A DNA stretch of 64,000 nt from Helicobacteraceae bacterium (GTDB lineage: Bacteria > Campylobacterota > Campylobacteria > Campylobacterales > Sulfurimonadaceae). The notes under the pieces were generated by a model. That model saw nothing but the letters and a program-made list of their open reading frames with translations. It did not search any database and was not told the DNA's origin. The DNA lies in assembly GCA_013138865.1 (NCBI GenBank), contig WTBY01000037.1:62001-126000 (forward strand), read 5' to 3'. Numbering within the stretch: the first letter of the stretch is position 1; each line of letters opens with the position of its first letter. A program made the position numbers and the translations under genes. Shown here piece after piece: positions 8,678 to 14,124 of this stretch.

Positions 8678-9137
8678 AAAAATAGTAATTAAGAACTTAA
8701 GTGAAGCGGACAAAAGAGATATTTCCACATGGAAATATAGCTCTGAATACTCCACTTTTAACTATGCTACTGAAAAAAATGGCTGGATAGATAAGTATTG
8801 TTGCGAAAAAAATGCTTACTGCTATGGTGTAAAAGATAACAATGAACTTGTTGGACTCTTTATGTTTATACAGAAGTATGAAAATGAGTTTAGAATTTTA
8901 ATAAACCCATCATGTCTGAGTCAAGGCTATGGTAAACAGATTACAAATGAAGCTTTACGTATAGGTTTTGAAGAGTTAAATCTTGAACAGATCTCACTTA
9001 TAGTTAGACAAAACCACCCAGTTGCTATTAAACTTTATGAGAAATTAGGCTTTGAAATAGTTGGTGAGACAACTCAACCACTAAATGGTGAGCAGATGAA
9101 TTTTTATAAAATGTTAAAAAACAAGACTCCTTTTTAG
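8655..9137 (+). CDS. GNAT family N-acetyltransferase (RimJ/RimL-like)
   Basis: A 160-aa GNAT-fold acetyltransferase. The acetyl-CoA signature appears as SCLSQGYGKQITNEAL (Q/RxxGxG/A motif, about residues 102-117) followed by VRQNHPVAIKLYEKLGFEIVGE, which is the standard motif B ending of RimI/RimJ-type enzymes. Substrate unknown. The GTG start lies 23 bp inside rny; a TTG two codons later is an alternative. Gene order after rny suggests co-transcription. Confidence 0.85.
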   Translation: MLLNTQDRKIVIKNLSEADKRDISTWKYSSEYSTFNYATEKNGWIDKYCCEKNAYCYGVKDNNELVGLFMFIQKYENEFRILINPSCLSQGYGKQITNEALRIGFEELNLEQISLIVRQNHPVAIKLYEKLGFEIVGETTQPLNGEQMNFYKMLKNKTPF

Positions 9138-9179
9138 CTTCCTAAATCTGACTTAATTAAGTCCTAAAGAAAAATAATC

Positions 9180-9353
9180 ATGATAGCACCACAACCATTT
9201 AAATATAAATGTTTTGAATGTGGTTATAGTAAAGTAGTTAAGCCTAAAAGTGATGTGCTTAACTCAATAGATATGTTAAATATTTGTCCTAAATGTAAAA
9301 ATAAAATGGAAAAAGTTAATTTGAACATTATTGATAAATTATTTAGCTTTTAA
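9180..9353 (+). CDS. Small zinc-ribbon protein, 57 aa
   Basis: A 57-codon open frame from ATG to TAA with two Cys pairs: KCFECG (CxxC, residues 11-14) and ICPKCK (CxxC, residues 36-39), a classic zinc-ribbon arrangement with about 21 residues between knuckles. The rest is Lys-rich. It fills nearly the whole gap after the acetyltransferase and ends exactly where a strong stem-loop terminator begins, which supports it being a real gene. Function not recognised; such proteins can bind nucleic acid or a partner. No clear ribosome site is visible, so the start is moderately certain. Confidence 0.6.
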   Translation: MIAPQPFKYKCFECGYSKVVKPKSDVLNSIDMLNICPKCKNKMEKVNLNIIDKLFSF

Positions 9354-9380
9354 AACTTAAGTGAACTTCACTTAAGTTTT
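9352..9380. terminator. Bidirectional rho-independent-like terminator
   Basis: Perfect 14-bp inverted repeat (AAAACTTAAGTGAA / TTCACTTAAGTTTT) with one unpaired base, starting within the stop codon of the zinc-ribbon gene and ending in TTTT. The stem is AT-rich but long. A TATAAT box for the next gene (9383-9388) begins three bases after it. Confidence 0.7.
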
Positions 9381-9415
9381 GATATAATATTGTATTAATA
9401 AATTTGGAGTATTTC

Positions 9416-9664
9416 ATGCAAACTTTAGCAGTACAAATTCAAGATAGTTATATTGAAAATTTTATGAATTATGTTAATAATCATAGTGAAAATATAACTA
9501 TTTCTAAAGATAAAAATCTAGAACTTGACCCCTACTTTTATGAGAGACGAAAAGAGTTACATCAAACTAGAAATGATATAAAAAATGGAAACATTGAAAT
9601 GGTATCACATGAAACACTTTGGGGAAATATTAAAAACCATTTGAAAACTATTGAAACAAAATGA
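9416..9664 (+). CDS. Putative antitoxin, 82 aa
   Basis: Helical, charged protein directly upstream of a RelE/ParE-type toxin frame, with the stop and the toxin ATG overlapping as ATGA. ATG at this position is chosen because GGAG sits 6 bp upstream; a TTG four codons earlier would overlap that ribosome site. Sequence (LAVQIQDSYIENFMNYVN..., later DPYFYERRKELHQTRNDIKNG) resembles small RelB/StbD-like antitoxins with a C-terminal toxin-binding helix (ETLWGNIKNHLK). A TATAAT at 9383-9388 is its likely -10. Assigned by context and shape, not by a diagnostic motif. Confidence 0.7.
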   Translation: MQTLAVQIQDSYIENFMNYVNNHSENITISKDKNLELDPYFYERRKELHQTRNDIKNGNIEMVSHETLWGNIKNHLKTIETK

Positions 9665-9946
9665 AGATTATTTATAATCCAATTTTTGAAAATGAACTAC
9701 TTCACATAGTTAACTACACTGCAGAAGACAAACCAAATGCAAGTATTAAATTTTGCATTAGAATTAGAAAAAGCTATTCTCGATATTCCAATCTTTCCAT
9801 TTAAATATAAACCATCATCTTATTTTGATGATAAAAATGTAAGAGATATGACATACAAAAGATATACAGTAGTATATGAAATTAATTTAGATGCGAACAC
9901 AATAGAAATACTAAAAATATTTAATCAGAACAAACCTTCACAGTAG
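9661..9946 (+). pseudogene. RelE/ParE family toxin broken by a +1 frameshift
   Basis: The first frame reads MKIIYNPIFENELLHIVNYT then EDKPNASIKF, a normal RelE/ParE start, but soon hits a stop. The other frame continues from there with FALELEKAILDIPIFPFKYK, DMTYKRYTVVYEI and a C-terminal beta strand TIEILKIFN, a normal ParE end. Removing one T from the TTTT run near 9751-9755 joins the two into a single protein of about 94 aa. So the toxin is either inactivated by a one-base insertion, phase-variable at the T-run, or hit by a sequencing error. The antitoxin gene upstream is intact. Confidence 0.8.
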
Positions 9947-9949
9947 TAA

Positions 9950-10020
9950 AGATACAACAAATCATAGGAACACAATAAATTACCTAGCGGAAATTTATTG
10001 GCTATATTCAGTCGTTATCT
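9950..10020. repeat. attC-like imperfect palindrome, site A
   Basis: Starts 3 bp after the toxin stop. The two halves pair over most of their length: outer AGATA(C)AAC with GTTATCT, inner CAATAAATT with AATTTATTG (perfect 9 bp), then CC/GG around the loop TAGC. Outer AAC...GTT plus inner arms with a conserved apex is the architecture of integron attC sites. A similar element (site C) follows another cassette-like gene downstream and a 5' half (site B) follows a third. Confidence 0.6.
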
Positions 10021-10034
10021 ATAAAATCACACAC

Positions 10035-10064
10035 TTGATAAAAGTTCACATTTATGTTAACATA
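10035..10064 (+). promoter_or_regulatory. Promoter and palindromic operator of the HigBA-type module
   Basis: TTGATA is followed 17 bp later by TAACAT as a -35/-10 pair. The perfect 12-bp palindrome TATGTTAACATA (10053-10064) overlaps the -10 box and sits 5 bp before the toxin ATG. An HTH antitoxin is encoded in the operon, so this is a good candidate for its autoregulatory operator. Prediction only. Confidence 0.5.
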
Positions 10065-10069
10065 TAACT

Positions 10070-10417
10070 ATGAAAGAAATAAAATTCTATAAAACATTAT
10101 CAGGAAAAAGTCCCATTGAAGATTTTCTTGATTCACTATCATCAAAAGAAGCCCAAAAGATTACTTGGGTTTTGAGCTTAATTGAAGAGATGGATAGTGT
10201 ATCTACTAAGTTTTATAAAAAACTTAGTAACTGTGATGGCATTATAGAAGTTAGAGCTCAAATTGATAAAAATAATTTTAGACTTTTAGGTTTTGAATAT
10301 GATGGTTCATTTATTGTACTTACAAATGGCTTCAAAAAGAAAGACCAAAAAGTTCCAAAATCTGAAATATCATTAGCTCAAAAAAGAAAAGATGAATATC
10401 TATCACGAGGAGAATAA
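10070..10417 (+). CDS. higB: HigB-like toxin (phage-derived Gp49-like / RelE superfamily)
   Basis: 115-aa protein of the DUF891/Gp49-like branch of RelE-type toxins: start [22 protein letters not shown] (the family's typical Y-x-x-x-x-G-x-x-P-V-x-x-F-L), central [16 protein letters not shown], and the closing [20 protein letters not shown] with the conserved GF-x-KK-x-x-K-x-P. Members cleave mRNA on the ribosome. Gene order is toxin first, antitoxin second, as in HigBA. Two bases separate its stop from the antitoxin ATG. Frame intact. Confidence 0.9.
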   Translation: MKEIKFYKTLSGKSPIEDFLDSLSSKEAQKITWVLSLIEEMDSVSTKFYKKLSNCDGIIEVRAQIDKNNFRLLGFEYDGSFIVLTNGFKKKDQKVPKSEISLAQKRKDEYLSRGE

Positions 10418-10418
10418 C

Positions 10419-10694
10419 ATGAGTGATTTAAAAAAATATATTTCAAAAAGAAAAAAAAGTGATACTGAATTTGCTTTAAATTTTGATGATGGATACCAAG
10501 AGTTCAAAATTGGTGAAATGTTAAAACTAGCTAGAAAAGAGACAGGCTTAACACAAGAAGATGTAGCCGAAGCGATGCATACTAAAAAGTCTGCTATTTC
10601 AAGAATTGAAAATCATGCACAAGATATTAGACTCTCAACGCTTCAAGCTTTTGCTCATATTATGGGTAAAGAACTAAAAATACAACTGGTATAA
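10419..10694 (+). CDS. higA: HigA-like antitoxin, XRE-family helix-turn-helix
   Basis: 91 aa. A lysine-rich N-terminal arm precedes a clear [41 protein letters not shown] (about residues 26-60), with the LTQEDVA helix and SAISRIEN recognition helix. The ATG chosen has GGAG eight bases upstream and leaves no overlap with the toxin; an upstream in-frame ATG would lie inside the toxin gene. It neutralises the preceding toxin and probably represses the operon at the palindrome upstream. Confidence 0.9.
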   Translation: MSDLKKYISKRKKSDTEFALNFDDGYQEFKIGEMLKLARKETGLTQEDVAEAMHTKKSAISRIENHAQDIRLSTLQAFAHIMGKELKIQLV

Positions 10695-10698
10695 AAGA

Positions 10699-10722
10699 GA
10701 TAACAAGTACTAGGAGACAAAT
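10699..10722. repeat. Half of an attC-like repeat, site B
   Basis: Five bases after the higA stop, about 24 bp match the 5' arm of sites A and C (GATAACAAGTACTAGGAG compared with GATACAACAAATCATAGGAA and TATAACAAATACGAGGAA), but the sequence then diverges and no complementary 3' arm with GTTAT follows. It looks like a truncated or recombined copy. Confidence 0.45.
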
Positions 10723-10795
10723 AAGGGTATAAGAAAGTTGCACCCCTGTGATTGAATATCCACTTTTAAGGTGTAACAAACAAAAAGGTAAAATA

Positions 10796-11035
10796 ATGAA
10801 AACCATAAATATTGAAGAAGCAAATTATATAACTGATTATCAATTAAAATTAAAATTTAACAATGATGAAGTTAGAACTGTTGATTTAAAAGATGAATTG
10901 TTTGGAGAAGTTTTTGAACCTCTTAAAGATAAACAGTTTTTTAAAGATTTTTTCATATCGCACAATACTGTAGAATGGAAAAATGGTGCAGATTTCGCTC
11001 CTGAATTTTTATTTGAAATTGGACAGAAAGTATAA
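10796..11035 (+). CDS. DUF2442 domain protein, 79 aa
   Basis: Whole protein corresponds to DUF2442: IEEANYITDYQLKLKFNNDEVRTVDLKDEL (the L-x-F-x-D/N-G-x-x-x-x-v-D-l segment), then the variable middle and the conserved end TVEWKNGADFAPEFLFEIG (usual form W-x-x-G-x-D-x-x-P-E-x-L). The family commonly sits beside DUF4160 proteins and is thought to act in toxin-antitoxin-like pairs; no DUF4160 partner is present here. ATG chosen because AAAAGG lies upstream. An attC-like repeat starts inside its stop codon. Confidence 0.8.
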   Translation: MKTINIEEANYITDYQLKLKFNNDEVRTVDLKDELFGEVFEPLKDKQFFKDFFISHNTVEWKNGADFAPEFLFEIGQKV

Positions 11036-11096
11036 CAAATACGAGGAACGAATAATTACCTTAGCGGAAACTTATCGGTCACGACAACCGTTATGT
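11032..11096. repeat. attC-like imperfect palindrome, site C
   Basis: Begins in the DUF2442 stop codon. ATAAC at the left end pairs with GTTAT at the right end, and an inner imperfect stem (GAATAATTACC with GGAAACTTATC) closes on a TTAG loop. The apex ACCTTAGCGGAAA is nearly the same as ACCTAGCGGAAA in site A, so the two are members of one repeat family. Confidence 0.6.
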
Positions 11097-11110
11097 GACA
11101 GTGCAATAAA

Positions 11111-11139
11111 TTGATAAAGTGAATAAATTTGAATATAAT
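11111..11139 (+). promoter_or_regulatory. Sigma-70 type promoter of the fourth toxin-antitoxin pair
   Basis: TTGATA (11111-11116) and TATAAT (11134-11139) are separated by exactly 17 bp and lie 30 bp upstream of the antitoxin ATG, which has its own AAGGA ribosome site. It starts only 15 bp after attC-like site C, so the module carries its own promoter. Confidence 0.65.
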
Positions 11140-11169
11140 TAGGTTTATAAATATTCAAAGGAACATATT

Positions 11170-11373
11170 ATGAAAACAGTTACAATGAGAGTAGACGATT
11201 CAACCTATAATATGATAAAGCTTGCTGCAGAAGGTCAAAGAAGAAACTTGTCAAACTTCATAGAGTTTGTAGAAAAAGATGAAATGGCTGAAATTTTAGA
11301 AGATAAAGATCTTGTTGAAAATTTAATGAATGGATTAGAGGACTTCAAAAAAGGTGACTATACAATTGTCTAA
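11170..11373 (+). CDS. Ribbon-helix-helix antitoxin-like protein, 67 aa
   Basis: N-terminal KTVTMRVDDSTYNMIKLAAEGQRRNLSNFIEF is a ribbon-helix-helix DNA-binding domain (beta strand TVTMRVD, two helices, RNLSNFIE as in CopG/RelB-like proteins). The acidic C-terminal half (KDEMAEILEDKDLVENL) would wrap the toxin. It overlaps the following RelE-type toxin by 20 bp. Likely represses its own promoter just upstream. Confidence 0.85.
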   Translation: MKTVTMRVDDSTYNMIKLAAEGQRRNLSNFIEFVEKDEMAEILEDKDLVENLMNGLEDFKKGDYTIV

Positions 11374-11638
11374 ATATCAAATTGCTGAGACTAAGACTTT
11401 TGAAAAAGTTAAAAAAAGGATAGATAAAAAGCTCTACTCAAAAATAGAAAATTTTGTTTATCCTCAACTTAGAGAGAATCCATTTTATGGCTCTAATATC
11501 AAAAAATTAAAAGATAATTTAGAAGGTTATTATAGATATAGGATTGGAAACTATAGACTATTTTATCTTGTTGAAGATGATAAACTCATTATAGTCATTG
11601 TTGATTTTAAACATAGTCAAGAAGCTTATTTAGCTTAA
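11354..11638 (+). CDS. RelE-type toxin, 94 aa
   Basis: RelE superfamily by the block KKLKDNLEGYYRYRIGNYRLFYLVEDD (K-L-x-G-x-x-R-x-R-x-G-x-Y-R-l-x-Y), followed by the core strands KLIIVIVDFKHSQEAY. These Arg and Tyr positions correspond to those used by RelE/YoeB-like mRNA interferases. The start is GTG inside the antitoxin gene; TTG four codons later is an alternative. Complete frame. Pairs with the ribbon-helix-helix antitoxin. Confidence 0.87.
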   Translation: MTIQLSKYQIAETKTFEKVKKRIDKKLYSKIENFVYPQLRENPFYGSNIKKLKDNLEGYYRYRIGNYRLFYLVEDDKLIIVIVDFKHSQEAYLA

Positions 11639-11791
11639 AAAAAACTAGATGGACGAGCTACAAAAGGTCAACTTCTTGATGAATATATTAAAATGAATCC
11701 TAATTATGCAGAAAGTGATAATATTAGTCTTGACATATGGGGACACTATAATAGAAACAAACACTCAAGTACAATTGCACTCAAGCGTTAA
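11639..11791 (+). pseudogene. Orphan coding remnant after the toxin
   Basis: Directly after the toxin's TAA the same frame stays open for another 50 codons (KLDGRATKGQLLDEYIKMNP and on to STIALKR), with protein-like composition but no plausible start codon. It looks like the 3' end of a gene whose 5' part was replaced by the toxin-antitoxin module. Read-through of the TAA is possible but unsupported. No family recognised. Confidence 0.35.
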
Positions 11792-11804
11792 AGAGTAAAA
11801 CTCC

Positions 11805-13199
11805 TTAACATACCTTTGGTGCAGAGCTAATTACTTTAGCTTTTTTTCCCTCATCTTCTAACTCAAATATAGCCTCTTTTATGTGCTTAACAAGTAGAGT
11901 TGCTAAATCATAATCAAACCCTTCTTTAGCAACAACTCTTAAAATAGCAACCTCTTTACAATCTTTAGGAAGTGTATAAGCAGGAACTTGCCAGCCGTGG
12001 TAACGAAGCTTGTCAGATATTTGATAAACATCATACGAGAGTCCATCTTTTAACTTAAAAGCTATAAGTGGCATTTTAATATCTTTTACGATCGGCTCTG
12101 CAATGCCTGACTTTTCTAACTCATCTCTTAAGTAAAAGGTTACGTCTAAACACGCTTGATGAATTTTTCTATACCCTTCAAAACCAAGTCGCATAAGGTT
12201 GTAGTACTGTGCGATCACTTGTGATCCTGGACGTGAAAAGTTAAGTGCGAAAGTTGGCATATCTCCACCTAAGTAATTTACATGAAAGATTAACTCTTCA
12301 GGTAAGAATGACCAATCTTTCCACATAGCCCAACCAACACCAGGAGCAACGAGACCAAACTTATGACCTGAAACGTTAATAGAGTTAACCCATTTTAGTC
12401 TAAAGTCCCATTCAAGTTCTGGGTCTAAAAATGGAGCAATAAAACCACCACTAGCAGCATCAACATGTATAGGAATATTAAAACCTGTTTTAGTGTTATA
12501 CTCTTCCATTAATGTGTCTAATGCCTTAACATCTTGGTACTCACCCGTGTAAGTAGTACCTAAAATAGCTAATACACCTATTGTATTCTCATCACAAAGC
12601 TCTACTACTTTATTTGGGTTAAACTTATAGCCATCTTCTTGACTCATGTTTACTGTTCTCATCTCTATTTCCCAATAGACACAAAATTTTTCCCAACACA
12701 CTTGAACGTCAGATCCAACTACAAAGTTTGGTTTTGTAGTATCTTTTCCTAATCCAACTCTTCTTTTTTTCCAGTTCCACTTCATAGACATACCACAAAG
12801 CATAGCAGCTTCACTAGAGCCTATAGTAGAACAACCACAAGCCTCTTTTTGATCGTTTGTATGACCATGAAAAAGGTCTGAAATAATATTTACACATCGC
12901 ATTTCGATCTCTGCTGTTTGAGGGTATTCATCTTTATCGATCATATTTTTGTCAAATGTTTCACTCATTAACTGCTTAGCTTCAGGCTCAATCCATGTTG
13001 TTACAAAAGTTGCTAAGTTTAGTCTTGAATTACCATCTAACATAAGTTCATCATGAACAAGTTGGTAAGCATCACGTGGTGTCATCTCATTTTGAGGAAT
13101 ATTATATTTTGAAGCACTAGAGGCTAATGCACGTCCGCCATATACTGGGTCATCTTCTTTACTTTTAACGTCATCTTGATGTACTCTTTTGTGTAACAT
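11805..13199 (-). CDS. gadB: Glutamate decarboxylase
   Basis: PLP enzyme that turns glutamate into GABA and CO2, consuming a proton. 464 aa, essentially the length of E. coli GadB (466). Visible: the Gad N-terminal VYGGRALASSASKYNIP, IGSSEAAMLCGMSMKWNWKK, PIHVDAASGGFIAPF, and the PLP lysine in NVSGHKFGLVAPGVGW. The ATG used here has a strong AGAAGGA at 6 bp; an in-frame ATG 12 codons upstream has none. No GABA/glutamate antiporter is adjacent, so its role in acid resistance is uncertain; the divergent neighbour is a membrane protein of unknown role. Confidence 0.95.
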   Translation of the reverse strand: MLHKRVHQDDVKSKEDDPVYGGRALASSASKYNIPQNEMTPRDAYQLVHDELMLDGNSRLNLATFVTTWIEPEAKQLMSETFDKNMIDKDEYPQTAEIEMRCVNIISDLFHGHTNDQKEACGCSTIGSSEAAMLCGMSMKWNWKKRRVGLGKDTTKPNFVVGSDVQVCWEKFCVYWEIEMRTVNMSQEDGYKFNPNKVVELCDENTIGVLAILGTTYTGEYQDVKALDTLMEEYNTKTGFNIPIHVDAASGGFIAPFLDPELEWDFRLKWVNSINVSGHKFGLVAPGVGWAMWKDWSFLPEELIFHVNYLGGDMPTFALNFSRPGSQVIAQYYNLMRLGFEGYRKIHQACLDVTFYLRDELEKSGIAEPIVKDIKMPLIAFKLKDGLSYDVYQISDKLRYHGWQVPAYTLPKDCKEVAILRVVAKEGFDYDLATLLVKHIKEAIFELEDEGKKAKVISSAPKVC

Positions 13200-13257
13200 A
13201 TATTTCCTTCTACTTGTTTTGTTGTATGATATCATTAAAAATTAAAAAGATGAATAT

Positions 13258-14019
13258 ATGCACTACAAGAAGTTAGGTCCATTTATAACTCAAGCTATTA
13301 AACATGATCTACTACTTCATACTTCAAGAAGTTTAAGAAAAAGTTTACATAAACCTAAAAGCATATCATGGTGGATCTCAGTTTTATTTATGATCGGCTC
13401 ATCTCTATTTGCATTACCTACACTTATATTAACATACCCACACCTTGAAGTTATGTCTGATATTATAAACACAATCTACTTTATAGGTTCTCTCTTTTTT
13501 ACCTCAGCCGCTTATTTACAATACCTGGAGTCAATAAATTCAGATATCACAAATAGTACACATGTAAATATGCATAAAGATAGATGGTTATGGTTTAGGT
13601 ACAGACCACATAATTTAGGCTACTTATCAAGCTTGACACAACTCATAGGTACACTTTTTTTTAATATGAACACACTCGAACCTTTACTCTACTCCCTAAG
13701 TATAACTCAGAGCAATATGCTTATTTGGACACCTAATATGCTAGGTTCAATTCTATTTTTAACGTCTTCATTTTTTGCATGGTTAGAGGTTTTTCATGAT
13801 GGACATGTTAAGGCATTTAAAACAAATACTTGGTGGATTATCTGGATAAATATTCTAGGTTCTATATTTTTTCAACTCTCAGCGCTATATAGTTTTAATT
13901 TTGCAAGTGGGGATAACTCATTTTTTGATTCCATAGCAGAGTGGACAACATTTTGGGGAGCACTCTGTTTTTTTAGTGCAGCACTTTTACTACGTTTTGA
14001 GAAAAATTTTAAATCATAG
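13258..14019 (+). CDS. Multi-spanning membrane protein, possibly YrhK-like repeats
   Basis: 253 aa with six hydrophobic helices arranged as three similar pairs. Each pair contains an IGS/LGS-x-x-F motif (MIGSSLFALP, FIGSLFFTSAAYLQYLE, LIGTLFFNM, MLGSILFLTSSFFAWLE, ILGSIFFQLSALY, WGALCFFSAALLLRFE), which resembles the small YrhK domain repeated in tandem. N-terminus is cytoplasmic and basic. Function unknown. It diverges from gadB with only 58 bp between the starts, so the two may share control; a link to GABA or pH homeostasis would be speculation. Confidence 0.7.
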   Translation: MHYKKLGPFITQAIKHDLLLHTSRSLRKSLHKPKSISWWISVLFMIGSSLFALPTLILTYPHLEVMSDIINTIYFIGSLFFTSAAYLQYLESINSDITNSTHVNMHKDRWLWFRYRPHNLGYLSSLTQLIGTLFFNMNTLEPLLYSLSITQSNMLIWTPNMLGSILFLTSSFFAWLEVFHDGHVKAFKTNTWWIIWINILGSIFFQLSALYSFNFASGDNSFFDSIAEWTTFWGALCFFSAALLLRFEKNFKS

Positions 14020-14124
14020 AGATTCACTCACATTGGTATATTTCATAAAAGTTTTAAAGTTTTAAAGCTTTATTGTAATAAAATAGCAAAATAACTTAAT
14101 TAGCTTTTTTCTTTGGAGAACATA

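Noticed and set aside
9947-11170. CRISPR array in the repeat-bearing region
   Set aside because: The repeats are few, 65-71 bp, irregularly spaced and separated by genes; no spacer pattern, no cas genes.
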